From NCBI RefSeq assembly GCF_900156165.1, contig NZ_FTMY01000003.1:416211-480210 (forward strand): a stretch of 64,000 nucleotides of DNA. Reading direction: 5' to 3'. This document shows, one piece after another, positions 1-11,093 of the stretch; position 1 is the first letter of the stretch; the number at the start of each line of letters is the position of its first letter. The DNA is from Pseudacidovorax sp. RU35E (GTDB lineage: Bacteria > Pseudomonadota > Gammaproteobacteria > Burkholderiales > Burkholderiaceae_C). The position numbers and the translations under genes were made by a program. The notes under the pieces are model-generated. The model did no database searches. It saw nothing but the letters and a program-made list of their open reading frames with translations, and was not told the origin of the DNA.

Positions 1-236
1 TCGGTGGGCGCGTGCCGCGTGTAGATGGCGGTGCCGGCATAGCCCTTCTTCTCGGCGAAGTGGAAGTGGCCCTGCAGGCCGGCCATCTGCTCGAAGCGGC
101 CCTGCACATCGCTCGCCTGGACGCGGATCTCCTGCATGCAAATACAATCCGGCGCCGCTTCGGCCACCCAGTCAGCGACCCCTTTTGTCGAGGCGGAACG
201 CAGGCCGTTGAGGTTGAGGCTGGTGAGTTTGAACAC
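1..236 (-). CDS. xthA: Exodeoxyribonuclease III, N-terminal part (cut by window start)
   Basis: Reading the minus strand from a GTG at 236 gives about 78 residues of an AP-endonuclease/exonuclease III protein of the endonuclease-exonuclease-phosphatase fold, which nicks DNA at abasic sites in base-excision repair. The visible N-terminus has the LNLNGLR strand, carrying the metal/substrate Asn, and the MQEIRV segment, carrying the metal-binding Glu. The rest of the gene lies outside the window. It is divergent from pyrE with only 16 bp between the start codons, so the two promoters must overlap the starts or lie inside the genes. The GTG start is inferred from where homology begins; there is no clear Shine-Dalgarno. 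Confidence 0.85.
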   Translation of the reverse strand, partial: MFKLTSLNLNGLRSASTKGVADWVAEAAPDCICMQEIRVQASDVQGRFEQMAGLQGHFHFAEKKGYAGTAIYTRHAPT

Positions 237-252
237 GTTTCGAGGAATCCGG

Positions 253-951
253 ATGGCAGTGGACGGCAAGCAGCAGCACCAGCAGCAACAGGACGGGCGC
301 CTGGCGCAGGACTTCGTGGCGTTTGCGATCGAGGCTGGCGTGCTGCGCTTCGGCGAGTTCAAGACCAAGGCCGGGCGCCTCAGCCCCTACTTCTTCAACG
401 CGGGCCTGTTCAACGACGGCACCCGCATCGCGCGGCTCGCGGAATTCTATGCAGCGCGCCTGATCGACTCCGGCCTGGAGTTCGACATGATCTTCGGTCC
501 CGCCTACAAGGGCATCCCGCTGGGGGCCACGGTCGCGGCCGAGCTGGCACGGCGGGGGCGCAACGTGCCCTTCGCCTACAACCGCAAGGAAGCCAAGGAC
601 CACGGCGAGGGCGGCTCGCTGGTCGGCGCGCCGCTGGCCGGCCGCGTGCTGATCGTGGACGACGTCATGTCCGCCGGCACCGCGGTGCGCGAGTCCATCG
701 CCACCATCCGCGCTGCCGGTGCGACGCCGCATGCCGTGGCCATCGCGCTGGACCGTCAGGAGATGGCCACCGAGAACGGCCAGGACGTGCCCCACAGTGC
801 CGTGCAGTACGTGCGCAACCAGCTCGGCATGGCCGTGGTGGCGATCGCCACGCTCGAGGATCTGCTGGCCTACCTCGACCAGCGCGCCGGCGCCGATCTG
901 CGCGCCCACCGTGCCAGCGTGCAGGCCTACCGCGAGCGTTACGGTGCCTGA
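253..951 (+). CDS. pyrE: Orotate phosphoribosyltransferase
   Basis: A 232-residue enzyme that joins orotate to PRPP to make OMP in cytosolic pyrimidine synthesis. Type I PRTase features are visible: the N-terminal hood with LSPYFFNAG, the flexible-loop stretch with [15 protein letters not shown], and the PRPP-binding [10 protein letters not shown] loop around residues 133-145. The ATG at 253 is preferred over an upstream in-frame start because it follows an AGGAA-like site and avoids overlap with xthA. The first dozen residues include a Gln/His-rich run not conserved in the family. The stop overlaps the GTG proposed for the next gene. Confidence 0.95.
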   Translation: MAVDGKQQHQQQQDGRLAQDFVAFAIEAGVLRFGEFKTKAGRLSPYFFNAGLFNDGTRIARLAEFYAARLIDSGLEFDMIFGPAYKGIPLGATVAAELARRGRNVPFAYNRKEAKDHGEGGSLVGAPLAGRVLIVDDVMSAGTAVRESIATIRAAGATPHAVAIALDRQEMATENGQDVPHSAVQYVRNQLGMAVVAIATLEDLLAYLDQRAGADLRAHRASVQAYRERYGA

Positions 952-1669
952 GGCCCGCTGCGCCGCCACCCTCCAGGCTCCGAATTTCCGTGCCCGGGCA
1001 TCGCTGTGCGCGATGCCGGCCCTCGTCGCCGCGGCACTGTGCGCGCCGGTCGGCGCCCAGGCGCAGCAGCCGGGCAGCGGCACGACCCAGGGCAGCATCT
1101 ACACCTGCACCGATGCGCGGGGTCGGCACCTGACCTCCGACCGCTACATCGCCGAGTGCGCCGACCGGGTGCAGCTGGAGCTTTCGCCCAATGGTGCGCT
1201 GCGCCGCCGGATCGAGCCGGCGCTGTCGCCGCAGCAGCAGGCCGAGCGCGAGCAGCAGCGCCAGGCCGAAGCGCGGGCCGAGGCCCAGCGGCGCGACGAA
1301 CGCCGGCGCGACCTCGCCCTGCTGGCGCGTTATCCCGATGCGGCCACGCACGACCGGCGCCGGGCCGAGGCCCTGGCCCAGGCCGAGTCCGAGATCGGCA
1401 CCGCCCGCAAGCGCCTGGCCGAACTGGCCCAGGCCCGCCGCAAGCTGGACGAGGACATGGAGTTCTACCGCAAGAACCCGGCTGCGGCCCCGGCCGCGCT
1501 GAAGGCGCAGATCAGCGACAACGGCAATGCCACGTCGCTGCAGGAGCGCCTGCTGCGCGAGCAGGAAGAAGAGAAGCGGCGCATCGACGCCCGCTTCGAC
1601 GAGGAGCGCCAGCGCCTGGACCGGCTCTGGGGCCTCAGCCGCCCAGCCGCGCCTTCAACAGCGCGTTGA
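944..1669 (+). CDS. DUF4124 domain protein, exported, coiled-coil rich
   Basis: A 241-residue protein if started at the GTG at 944, which overlaps the pyrE stop; an ATG at 1013 is the alternative. The longer start gives a basic segment before the hydrophobic stretch ending in GAQAQ, which reads as a signal peptide. After it comes a short DUF4124-type module ([10 protein letters not shown]), then a long Gln/Arg/Glu/Ala helical region of roughly 130 residues likely to form coiled coil. The function is unknown; DUF4124 proteins are generally periplasmic. It is convergent with gatB, and the two coding regions overlap by 35 bp at their 3' ends. Confidence 0.75.
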   Translation: MPEARCAATLQAPNFRARASLCAMPALVAAALCAPVGAQAQQPGSGTTQGSIYTCTDARGRHLTSDRYIAECADRVQLELSPNGALRRRIEPALSPQQQAEREQQRQAEARAEAQRRDERRRDLALLARYPDAATHDRRRAEALAQAESEIGTARKRLAELAQARRKLDEDMEFYRKNPAAAPAALKAQISDNGNATSLQERLLREQEEEKRRIDARFDEERQRLDRLWGLSRPAAPSTAR

Positions 1670-3128
1670 CCTGGGCCGGGTTGGCCTTGCCCTTGCTCTC
1701 CTTCATCACCTGGCCGACCAGGGCGTTGAAGGCCTTCTCCTTGCCGGCGCGGTATTCGGCGATGTTCTTCTCGTTCTTCGCGAGCACGTCGTCGACGATC
1801 TTCTCCAGCGCGCCGGTGTCGTTCATCTGCTTGAGGCCCTTGGCCTCGATGACGGCGTCGACCGATTCGCCTTCGCCGCTCCAGAGTGCGTCGAAGACCT
1901 GGCGGGCGGCGTTGTTGGAGATGGTGCCGTCGCCGATGCGGCCGATCAGCTGCGCCAGCTGGGCGGGCTTGACCGGCGCGGCGTCGATGGCCGTCTCCTG
2001 CGTGTTCAGGCGCTTGGCGATCTCGCCCGACAGCCAGTTGCTGGCCAGCTTGGGCGTGGCGCCCGCGGCCACGGCGGCGTCGAAGTAGGCCGCGTGCGCC
2101 GGGCTCTGCGTGAGCTGGGTCGCGTCGTAGTCGGTCAGGCCGAAGTCGCGCACATAGCGCTCGGCCATCGCGCGCGGCAGCTCGGGCATCTGCGCCTTCA
2201 CGGCATCGACCCAGTCGCGCCCGATCACCAGCGGCGGCAGGTCCGGGTCGGGGAAGTAGCGGTAGTCGGCCGCGTCTTCCTTGGTGCGCATGGCACGCGT
2301 CTCGCCCGTGTCGGGGTCGAACAGCACGGTGGCCTGCTGGATGGCGTGACCGTCCTCGATCTGCTCGATCTGCCAGCGGATCTCGAAGTCGATCGCCTGC
2401 TGCATGAAGCGGAAGCTGTTGAGGTTCTTGATCTCGCGGCGCGTGCCCAGCGGCTGGCCCGGCCGGCGCACCGACACGTTGGCGTCGCAGCGGAAGGAGC
2501 CTTCCTGCATGTTGCCGTCGCAGATGCCGATCCAGGTGACGATCTTGTGCAGCTCGCGCGCATAGGCCACGGCCTCGGCGCTGGAGCGGATGTCCGGCTC
2601 GGTCACGATCTCCAGCAGCGGCGTGCCGGCGCGGTTCAGGTCGATGCCCGACTGGCCGATGAAGTCCTCGTGCAGCGACTTGCCGGCGTCTTCCTCGAGG
2701 TGGGCGCGCACCAGGCGCACCGTCTTGAGTTCGCCGTCCAGATAGAAGCTGACCGAGCCCCCCTGCACGACGGGAATCTCGTACTGGCTGATCTGGTAGC
2801 CCTTGGGCAGGTCGGGGTAGAAGTAGTTCTTGCGCGCGAAGATGCTGCGCGGCGCGATGGTGCTGCCCAGGGCCAGGCCCAGGCGGATGGCGCGCTCGAC
2901 GGCGCCGCGGTTCATCACCGGCAGCGTGCCGGGCAGGGCCAGGTCCACGGCGCAGGCCTGCGTGTTGGGCTCGGCGCCGAAGGCCGTGGGTGCGCGGCTG
3001 AAGATCTTGCTCTGGGTGGAGAGCTGGGCATGCGTCTCGAAGCCGATGACGACTTCATAGCCCTGCACCAGCGGGCCGGTGGGGCGGCCCTCCTGGGCGG
3101 CGGCGAAGGTGTTGGTCTCGGTGCTCAT
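1635..3128 (-). CDS. gatB: Asp-tRNA(Asn)/Glu-tRNA(Gln) amidotransferase subunit B
   Basis: A 497-residue subunit that binds misacylated tRNA and phosphorylates the side chain before amide transfer in the GatCAB complex. Family landmarks are present: [13 protein letters not shown] near the N-terminus, the [18 protein letters not shown] segment (here [14 protein letters not shown]), the PDIRSS motif, [10 protein letters not shown], and the KNLNSFRF motif. The C-terminal GatB/YqeY tail is complete. It is the last gene of gatC-gatA-gatB; only one base separates its ATG from the gatA stop, so the two are translationally coupled. Confidence 0.97.
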   Translation of the reverse strand: MSTETNTFAAAQEGRPTGPLVQGYEVVIGFETHAQLSTQSKIFSRAPTAFGAEPNTQACAVDLALPGTLPVMNRGAVERAIRLGLALGSTIAPRSIFARKNYFYPDLPKGYQISQYEIPVVQGGSVSFYLDGELKTVRLVRAHLEEDAGKSLHEDFIGQSGIDLNRAGTPLLEIVTEPDIRSSAEAVAYARELHKIVTWIGICDGNMQEGSFRCDANVSVRRPGQPLGTRREIKNLNSFRFMQQAIDFEIRWQIEQIEDGHAIQQATVLFDPDTGETRAMRTKEDAADYRYFPDPDLPPLVIGRDWVDAVKAQMPELPRAMAERYVRDFGLTDYDATQLTQSPAHAAYFDAAVAAGATPKLASNWLSGEIAKRLNTQETAIDAAPVKPAQLAQLIGRIGDGTISNNAARQVFDALWSGEGESVDAVIEAKGLKQMNDTGALEKIVDDVLAKNEKNIAEYRAGKEKAFNALVGQVMKESKGKANPAQVNALLKARLGG

Positions 3129-3129
3129 C

Positions 3130-4616
3130 TCAGAAGCCGGTGGGCGTGCGTTGGTGCCAGTCGGTGGCCTGCTGGAAGCGGTGGGCGGCGTTCAGCAGCC
3201 GGCCTTCGGCGAAGTAGTTGCCGATCAGCTGCAGGCCCACGGGCATGCCGCCGTCGAAGCCACAGGGCAGCGAGAGGCCCGGCAGGCCGGCCAGCGAGCC
3301 GGGCAGCGTGAAGACGTCGGCCAGGTAGTCGGCCACGGGGTCGTCGCTGTGCGCGCCGATGGCCCAGGCCACGGTGGGCGCGGCGGGGCCGGCGATGACG
3401 TCGCAGTCGCGCAAGGCGGCCTGGAAGTCGTCCGCGATCATGCGGCGCACCTTCTGCGCCTGCAGGTAGTAGGCGTCGTAGTAGCCGTGCGAGAGCACGT
3501 AGGTGCCGATCATGATGCGGCGCTTGACCTCGTCGCCGAAGCCTTCGGCGCGGGTCTTCATGTACATCTCGGCCAGGTCCTTGTACTGGCTGGCGCGGTG
3601 GCCGAACTTCACGCCGTCGAAGCGGCTCAGGTTGGAGCTGGCCTCGGCCGCGGCAATGATGTAGTACACGGGAATGGCCAGCTCGGTGCGCGGCAGGCTC
3701 ACTTCGACGCGCTTGGCACCGAGCTTTTCGTACTCGGCCAGCGCGGCGTCGATGGCGGCGCGCACGCCGGGGGCCACGCCGTCGCCCAGGAACTCCTTCG
3801 GCACGCCGATGCGCAGGCCGTCGAGCGAGCCGGCCAGGCCCTGCGAGAAGTCCTCGGCGGGGCGGTCCAGCGAGGTGGAGTCGCGGTCGGGGTCGGGCCC
3901 GCACATGGCCGACAGCAGCAGGGCGCAGTCCTCGGCCGAGCGGGCCATGGGACCGGCCTGGTCCAGGCTGGAGGCGAAGGCGATCATGCCGTAGCGGCTG
4001 GCGCGGCCGTAGGTGGGCTTGATGCCGGTGATGCCGCAGAAGCTGGCCGGCTGGCGGATCGAGCCGCCGGTGTCGGTGCCGGTGGCGGCGGGCGCGAGGC
4101 CCGCGGCCACGGCCACGGCGCTGCCGCCGGAGGAGCCGCCGGGCACGCGCGCCGTGTCCCAGGGGTTGCGCACGGGCACGGGCTGGTCGGCGCCGACGGC
4201 GGGCACGGCCACGTTCTGGTTGGACGAGCCCATGGCGAATTCGTCGCAGCTGAGCTTGCCCAGCGTGACCATGCCGGCCTCGCCCAGCTTGCGCACCACG
4301 GTGGCGTCGAAGGGCGACTGGTAGCCGGCCAGCATGCGCGAGCCGGCGGTGCTGGGCCAGCCGGTGGTCACGAAGATGTCCTTGTGGGCGATGGGCACGC
4401 CGGCCAGCGGGCCGGCGCTGCCGGCCGCGATGGCGGCGTCGGCGGCGCGGGCCTGGGCCAGGGTGGTGTCCGCGTCGACGGCGACGAAGGCGCCGAGGTC
4501 CTGGCGGGCGGCCATGCGGCCCAGGAAGTGCTGCGCGGTCTCCACGGCCGAGACTTCGCGGGCGGCCAGGGCGCGGGCCAGGTCGGCCACGCCGCGGCGG
4601 TGCAGGTCGGGCGCGC

Positions 4617-4620
<4 letters not shown>
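3130..4620 (-). CDS. gatA: Asp-tRNA(Asn)/Glu-tRNA(Gln) amidotransferase subunit A
   Basis: A 496-residue amidase-signature protein that releases ammonia from glutamine for transamidation of Glu-tRNA(Gln) or Asp-tRNA(Asn). The Lys-cisSer-Ser triad is recognisable: HKDIF supplies the Lys, GGSSGGSA the cis-Ser, and [11 protein letters not shown] the nucleophile. The start at 4620 is fixed by an ATGA overlap with the stop of gatC. The open frame runs further upstream, but that extension has no homology. As cytosolic tRNA quality machinery, its presence implies the indirect route to Gln-tRNA, Asn-tRNA, or both. Confidence 0.97.
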
Positions 4621-6190
<1,570 letters not shown>

Positions 6191-6208
6191 GCCGCCGCCG
6201 CTGTCCGC

Positions 6209-6240
6209 AGGCCGGCCCCGTTCCACGGGCCGGCCTTTTT
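6209..6240 (+). terminator. Rho-independent terminator after mreB
   Basis: A 10-bp G+C-rich perfect stem, AGGCCGGCCC paired with GGGCCGGCCT, with an 8-nt loop and a run of five T. It starts 19 bp after the mreB stop and lies 40 bp before mreC, so it probably attenuates the operon so that MreB is made in excess of MreCD. Confidence 0.85.
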
Positions 6241-6279
6241 GCCATATAGACGCCGCCTCTTCCCGCCAGGTCCGACCCC

Positions 6280-7404
6280 ATGCCGCTCGGCACGCTCGAC
6301 CGCTCCGCCCCGCCCCTGTTCAACCAGGGGCCGTCGGCGTTGTCGCGCTTCGTCTTCTGCAGCGCGCTGGCCGTCTTCCTGATGGTGGCCGACGCGCGCT
6401 TCGACGTGGTGGCACCGGTGCGCACAGCGCTGGGCACGCTGCTGTTTCCGCTGCAATGGGCGGTGCTCAAGCCGGTGCAGTGGGTGTCGGCCACCAACCG
6501 GCAGTTCGAGGACCTGGCCACCGCCCAGCGCAACGAGGCCGAGGCGCGGCGCCGACTGGTGCTGCAGTCCGAGCGCGCCAGCCAGGCCGATGCCCTCGCG
6601 CGGGAGAACGCGCGGCTGCGCAACCTGCTGGAGTTGCGGCAGAACGCGCCGACGCCGGGCCGCGCCGCCGAGGTGCTGTATGACGCAGCCGATCCGTACA
6701 CGCGCAAGGTGGTGATCGACCAGGGGCAGGTGCACGGCATCGCCGCCGGCTCGCCGGTGATCGACGAGCAGGGCGTGCTGGGGCAGGTGACACGGGTGAT
6801 GGCCTTTTCGAGCGAGGTGACGCTGGTGATCGACCGCGACCTGTCCATCCCCGTGCAGAACACCCGCACCGGCGCGCGCAGCGTGGCCTTCGGCGACGCC
6901 GGCCCGCACAGCGCCGGCATGGAGCTGCGCTTCACTGCCGCCAACGCCGACGTGCGCGAGGGCGACCTGCTGTCCACCAGCGGCGTCGATGGCGTCTATC
7001 CCGCCGGGTTGCCGGTGGCGCGGGTGGATCGCATCGACCGGCGCGCCGATTCGGCCTTCGCCCGGATCCATTGCGTGCCCCTGGCCCGCGTGGGCGCCGC
7101 CCGCTATGTGATGGTGCTCACCCCTGTGGGCGAGGCGCCGCCGACTTCGCGGCCCGCACCGGCGTCTGCGGGCGCGGCCACCGATGGCCGCAAGGCCGAG
7201 CGTTCGAACCGCAAGGCCGATCCGGCGGCGGCGGTCCTGCCGGCGCCGGCCGTGCGTCCTGGCGCCGCCAGCCCCAAGACGTCCGCGCCGGCGGCGTCCA
7301 CGACGCGCGGCGCGGCACCCGCGCCGTCAACTGCGCCGGGCGCGGCTGCGCAGCCCATCAACCGGCGCCCTGCGTCCACCGAACAGACAGGGGCGGCCCG
7401 ATGA
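6280..7404 (+). CDS. mreC: Rod shape-determining protein MreC
   Basis: A 374-residue bitopic elongasome protein that links MreB to PBP2 in the periplasm. A short cytoplasmic part is followed by one membrane helix around residues 25-45 and a coiled coil over about residues 75-115 (many Ala/Glu/Arg, LARENARLRNLLEL). Next comes the beta-barrel MreC domain, with motifs such as VVIDQG, VIDEQGVLGQV and LLSTSGVDGVYPAGLPV. The last 90 or so residues are a low-complexity Ala/Pro/Thr tail, common in Comamonadaceae MreC and probably disordered. The stop overlaps the mreD start. Confidence 0.95.
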   Translation: MPLGTLDRSAPPLFNQGPSALSRFVFCSALAVFLMVADARFDVVAPVRTALGTLLFPLQWAVLKPVQWVSATNRQFEDLATAQRNEAEARRRLVLQSERASQADALARENARLRNLLELRQNAPTPGRAAEVLYDAADPYTRKVVIDQGQVHGIAAGSPVIDEQGVLGQVTRVMAFSSEVTLVIDRDLSIPVQNTRTGARSVAFGDAGPHSAGMELRFTAANADVREGDLLSTSGVDGVYPAGLPVARVDRIDRRADSAFARIHCVPLARVGAARYVMVLTPVGEAPPTSRPAPASAGAATDGRKAERSNRKADPAAAVLPAPAVRPGAASPKTSAPAASTTRGAAPAPSTAPGAAAQPINRRPASTEQTGAAR

Positions 7405-7922
7405 TCATGCGCCCTGGCCAGGAACAGTTGCTGCTGCCCGTGAAGCCGGTCTTCATCTGGGGCAGCCTGTTGCTCGCGCTGCTGCTCAACATGATGCCGC
7501 TGGGGCGTCTGCCCTGGATGCCCGATCTGCTGGCGGTGGTGCTGGTCTTCTGGGGCGTGCATCAGCCTGCGCGCATCGGGCTCGGCGCCGCCTTCGTCTT
7601 CGGCCTCGCCATGGACGTGCACGAGTCCTCGCTGCTGGGCCAGCACGCGCTGTCCTATGCCACGCTGAGCTTCTTTGCCATCACCATCCACCGGCGGCTG
7701 CTGTGGTATCGGCTCTCGGCCCAGGCGCTGCAACTGGTGCCGCTGTTCGCACTGTCGCGGCTGATCGAACTGGGCATCCGGCTGGTCGGCGGCGGCATCT
7801 TCCCGGGCTGGATCACGCTGCTGGGTGCGGCCATCGAGTCGCTGCTGTGGCCGGTGATCACCTGGCTGCTGCTGATCCCGCAGCGCCGGCCGCCAGAGCA
7901 GGACGAGAACCGCCCTCTGTGA
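7401..7922 (+). CDS. mreD: Rod shape-determining protein MreD
   Basis: A 173-residue integral membrane protein with about five hydrophobic helices. The family pattern is visible: an N-terminal helix after KPVFIWGSLLLALLLN, the PWMPDLLAVVLVFWGVH segment, and FGLAMDVHESSLLGQHAL, the diagnostic GxxxDxxxxxxLGxxAL-type motif. It works with MreC to regulate PBP2/RodA activity. Its ATG at 7401 overlaps the mreC stop (ATGA), so the two are translationally coupled. Confidence 0.93.
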   Translation: MIMRPGQEQLLLPVKPVFIWGSLLLALLLNMMPLGRLPWMPDLLAVVLVFWGVHQPARIGLGAAFVFGLAMDVHESSLLGQHALSYATLSFFAITIHRRLLWYRLSAQALQLVPLFALSRLIELGIRLVGGGIFPGWITLLGAAIESLLWPVITWLLLIPQRRPPEQDENRPL

Positions 7923-7992
7923 GCGCAGGTCTTGCTATGCATGCACTCGCCGCCGCCCTAAGCTTCGTGCGCCCGCCCGTCCCGCCACAGCC

Positions 7993-9963
7993 ATGACAGA
8001 GATCCGCAACGTCGCCGCCGACCTCGCGCGCTTCAAGCGCCGGGTGCTGGTGATCGGGCTGGTGGTGCTGACGGCTTTCGTATTGCTGGGCCTGCGCCTG
8101 TTCCACCTGCAGGTCACGCGCCACGAGGAGCTGGCGGAGCGCGCCGAAAGCAACCGCACGGCCGTGGTGCCGGTGGTGCCCAACCGTGGGCTGATCCTCG
8201 ACCGCAACGGCGTGATCCTGGCCTCCAACTATTCGGCCTATACGCTGGAGATCACGCCCTCGAAGGCGGGCGACCTGGAGCAGACCATCGACGCACTGGC
8301 GCAGATCGTCGAGATCCAGCCGCGCGACCGTCGTCGCTTCAAGCGCCTGCGCGAGGACTCCCGCAGCTTCGATTCCATTCCCATCCGCACCCGCCTCACC
8401 GACGAGGAGGTCGCCCGCTTCGCCGCCCAGCGCTACCGGTTCCCGGGCGTGGAGATCAAGGCGCGCCTGTTCCGCAACTACCCCATGGGCGACCTGGCCA
8501 GCCATGTGCTGGGCTACATCGGCCGCATCAACCAGCGCGAGAAGGCCGCCATGGAGGACTGGCCCGAGGAGGACCAGGCCAACTACAAGGGCACCGACTA
8601 CATCGGCAAGCTGGGCATCGAGCAGAGCTACGAGAAGGTGCTGCACGGGCAGACGGGCGTCGAGCAGATGGAGACCTCGGCCGGCGGTCGCGCGGTGCGC
8701 CGGCTGGCCAGCCATCCGGCCACCCCCGGCAACACCGTGATGTTGTCGCTCGACATCAAGCTGCAGAAGCTGGTGGAGGACATGTTCGGCGACCGCCGGG
8801 GCGCGCTGGTGGCGCTCGACCCGCGCAACGGCGAGATCCTGGCCTTCGTCAGCAAGCCGACCTTCAATCCCAACCTCTTCGTCGAGGGCATCGACAGCGA
8901 GAGCTGGGCCGCGCTCAACGAGTCGATCGACAAGCCGCTGCTCAACCGCGCACTGCGCGGCACCTACCCGCCGGGCTCGACCTACAAGCCATTCATGGCG
9001 CTGGGGGCGCTGGAGCTCGGCAAACGCTCGCCGACCCTGGTGGTGAACGACCCGGGCTTCTATACCTACGGCGGCCATACCTTCCGCAGCCACGAGGGCG
9101 GGCTGGGGGGCGTGGACATGGTGCGGGCCATCCAGTTCTCCAGCAACACCTACTTCTACTCGTTGGCCGTGGACATGGGCGTGGACACCATCCACGACTT
9201 CATGAAGCCGCTGGGCTTCGGCCAGATCACCGGCGTCGACCTGCCCGGCGAGGTGCGCGGCGTGCTGCCCAGCACCGAGTGGAAGCGCAGCGTCAACAAG
9301 CGGCCGGAGGCGCGGCGTTGGTATTCCGGCGAGACGGTGTCGCTGGGCATCGGCCAGGGCTACAACAACTTCACCATGCTGCAACTGGCGCTGGCCGAGG
9401 CGACGCTGGCCAATGGCGGCACCAAGTTCCGGCCGCATGTGGTCAAGGCCATCAAGAACACGGTGACCGGCCAGGTGCAGGAGCTGCCCCAGCCACCGGG
9501 CGAGAACCTCGGCTACAAGGCCAGGAACGTCGACATCGTGCGGGCCGGCCTGGTGGCGGTGAACAAGGCCGGCACGGGCACACGCATCTTTGCCGGGGCG
9601 CCCTACACCTCGGCCGGCAAGACCGGGACAGCCCAGGCGGTGAGCCTGGGCCAGAACGTCAAGTACAACGCCAAGGCGCTGGAGGAGCACCAGCGGGACC
9701 ACTCGCTGTTCGCCGCCTTCGCCCCGGCCGAGAACCCACGCATCGCGCTGGCCGTGATCGTGGAGAACGCCGGCTTCGGCGCCGCTGCCGCCGCGCCCAT
9801 CGTGCGCCGGGTGTTCGACTACTGGCTGCTCGGCCAGTACCCCAACGAGCAGGATCTGGCGGCGGTGCGGGCCGGCAAGGCGGCCGCTCCCATCGGCCAG
9901 CCGCTGCCGGCCACGGAGGTGGCACTGCCATCGTCGGCTGCGTCCGCCGCCGCGGCGCCCTGA
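7993..9963 (+). CDS. mrdA: Penicillin-binding protein 2, elongasome D,D-transpeptidase
   Basis: A 656-residue class B PBP that crosslinks new peptidoglycan in the lateral wall. A cytoplasmic tail and one membrane helix (about residues 20-40) precede the PBP dimerisation domain and the transpeptidase domain. All catalytic motifs are seen: SxxK as S329-TYK in PPGSTYKPF, SxN at S383-S-N385, and KTG at K543. The C-terminal 35 residues are Ala-rich. It starts 70 bp after mreD. The glycosyltransferase partner gene rodA, which commonly follows, is not in this window. Confidence 0.96.
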   Translation: MTEIRNVAADLARFKRRVLVIGLVVLTAFVLLGLRLFHLQVTRHEELAERAESNRTAVVPVVPNRGLILDRNGVILASNYSAYTLEITPSKAGDLEQTIDALAQIVEIQPRDRRRFKRLREDSRSFDSIPIRTRLTDEEVARFAAQRYRFPGVEIKARLFRNYPMGDLASHVLGYIGRINQREKAAMEDWPEEDQANYKGTDYIGKLGIEQSYEKVLHGQTGVEQMETSAGGRAVRRLASHPATPGNTVMLSLDIKLQKLVEDMFGDRRGALVALDPRNGEILAFVSKPTFNPNLFVEGIDSESWAALNESIDKPLLNRALRGTYPPGSTYKPFMALGALELGKRSPTLVVNDPGFYTYGGHTFRSHEGGLGGVDMVRAIQFSSNTYFYSLAVDMGVDTIHDFMKPLGFGQITGVDLPGEVRGVLPSTEWKRSVNKRPEARRWYSGETVSLGIGQGYNNFTMLQLALAEATLANGGTKFRPHVVKAIKNTVTGQVQELPQPPGENLGYKARNVDIVRAGLVAVNKAGTGTRIFAGAPYTSAGKTGTAQAVSLGQNVKYNAKALEEHQRDHSLFAAFAPAENPRIALAVIVENAGFGAAAAAPIVRRVFDYWLLGQYPNEQDLAAVRAGKAAAPIGQPLPATEVALPSSAASAAAAP

Positions 9964-9987
9964 ACGGCAGCGCGCTGCAACCGGCGC

Positions 9988-10758
9988 TCAGCGCAGGAAG
10001 GCGTCGTAGGCCGTCTTGCAGATCAATGCGCTGACCACCACGATGAAGGCGCCGCGCACGAAGCCGGCCCCATGACGCAGGGCCAGACGGGTGCCGATCA
10101 GGCTGCCCCCGATGTTGGCCACTGCCATCGCCAGGCCGAGCGTCCAGATCACGTGGCCTTTCAGGCCGAAGAGCAGCAGTGCGCCCAGGTTGGTCATGAT
10201 GTTGATGACCTTGGCGCTGGCAGACGCATGCAGGAAGTCATGCCCCAGCCAGCGCACGAACAGGAAGATCAGGAAGCTGCCGGTGCCCGGGCCGAAGAAG
10301 CCGTCGTAGAAGCCCAGCAGCAGGCCCACGGCGCCGGTGGCGGCCAGTTCGGCCTTGCCGGTGAAGCGGGGACGGTGCGTGAGGCCCAGGTCCTTGCGGG
10401 CCAGCGTGTAGAGCAGCAGCGCCCCGAGAATGACTGGCAGGGCCTTTCGCAGGGCATCCGTCGGCACCCAGGTCACCACCCAGGCCCCGGCGAGCGAGCC
10501 GCCGAAGGCCAGGGCGGCCGCCACCGCCAGCGATCGCCAGGGCAGGTGCACGCGGCGCACATATTGGGCGGCCGACGCGGCCGTGCCCCAGACCGAGGCG
10601 CTCTTGTTGGTGCCCAGCAGCGTCGCGCCGGCCGTGTCGGGGAAGGCCGCAAACAGCGCTGGCACCAGCACCAGTCCGCCGCCGCCGACGATCGCGTCCA
10701 TGAATCCCGCTGTCAGCGAGGCCAGTGCCATCCATGCCCATTCCATATCTTGCGGCAT
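9988..10758 (-). CDS. TSUP (TauE/SafE) family membrane permease
   Basis: A 256-residue inner-membrane protein with about eight hydrophobic helices and the twofold-repeated TSUP pattern: ASLTAGFMDAIVGGGGLVLVP in the first half and LLGFYDGFFGPGTGSFL in the second. TSUP proteins export or import small sulfur- or carbon-containing anions such as sulfite, sulfoacetate or acetate; the substrate cannot be told here. The ATG at 10758 is chosen over the longer frame (10857) because the extra residues are polar and cross a terminator. It is convergent with mrdA, with 24 bp between them. A terminator and an RNA-like element lie upstream on its strand. Confidence 0.88.
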   Translation of the reverse strand: MPQDMEWAWMALASLTAGFMDAIVGGGGLVLVPALFAAFPDTAGATLLGTNKSASVWGTAASAAQYVRRVHLPWRSLAVAAALAFGGSLAGAWVVTWVPTDALRKALPVILGALLLYTLARKDLGLTHRPRFTGKAELAATGAVGLLLGFYDGFFGPGTGSFLIFLFVRWLGHDFLHASASAKVINIMTNLGALLLFGLKGHVIWTLGLAMAVANIGGSLIGTRLALRHGAGFVRGAFIVVVSALICKTAYDAFLR

Positions 10759-10857
10759 TGTCGCAGCGTTGAACGCTATTATTTCGAGAGCATTGAACAG
10801 GCGATCTTCCTGAGCGAAGACCGGATCCGTCGAAAGCCACCGGTGAAAAACCTGCAC

Positions 10858-10887
10858 AAAAAAAAAGCGCCGACTGAGCGGCGCTTT
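10858..10887 (-). terminator. Rho-independent terminator between kup and the TSUP gene
   Basis: On the minus strand a 9-bp stem, AAAGCGCCG with CGGCGCTTT and a 6-nt loop, runs into nine T. It ends transcription coming from kup, or from the RNA element at 10947-11068, about 100 bp before the TSUP start. It may be the off-switch of a leader. Confidence 0.85.
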
Positions 10888-10946
10888 GAAAAGTGTTTGG
10901 CTTCGCGTTGGAACGGAGGCCCTTGGAATCTCATGAATTTTGATTT

Positions 10947-11068
10947 TTCTGGATTTGTCTCCTCAGACCCTCGCGCATCAGCAGGACGAGGCCTGCTGCG
11001 AGTGGCGAGACTTTAGGTCTTGCACCGCGGTAGTGCATTGGGAGTAACCCGTGGCCAGAAATCCAGAA
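10947..11068 (-). ncRNA. Candidate structured RNA, multi-hairpin junction closed by a 10-bp stem
   Basis: The 335-bp gap between kup and the TSUP gene holds this element. The ends TTCTGGATTT (10947-10956) and AAATCCAGAA (11059-11068) pair perfectly and enclose a row of small hairpins. These are GTCT/AGAC at 10957-10968; CTCGC/GCGAG plus AGCAGG/CCTGCT at 10970-11002; AGAC/GTCT at 11008-11020; TGCAC/GTGCA at 11021-11037; and GGG/CCC at 11040-11050. Nearly every base is in a stem or short loop. The minus strand is favoured because a good terminator follows in that direction and the TSUP gene is downstream. I do not recognise the family. A riboswitch-like leader, a kup 3' RNA or a small inverted-repeat element are all possible. 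Confidence 0.5.
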
Positions 11069-11093
11069 GGTGCGCGCCTGCGTACGGGTGCCG

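Noticed and set aside
10759..10857. Longer start for the TSUP permease at 10857
   Set aside because: The extra 33 residues are polar, unlike any TSUP N-terminus, and would begin directly at the terminator T-run.
10947..11068. tRNA, 6S RNA or integron attC site
   Set aside because: The outer stem and number of hairpins do not fit a tRNA; 6S RNA is a single rod with a central bubble; no attC core or cassette features are present.
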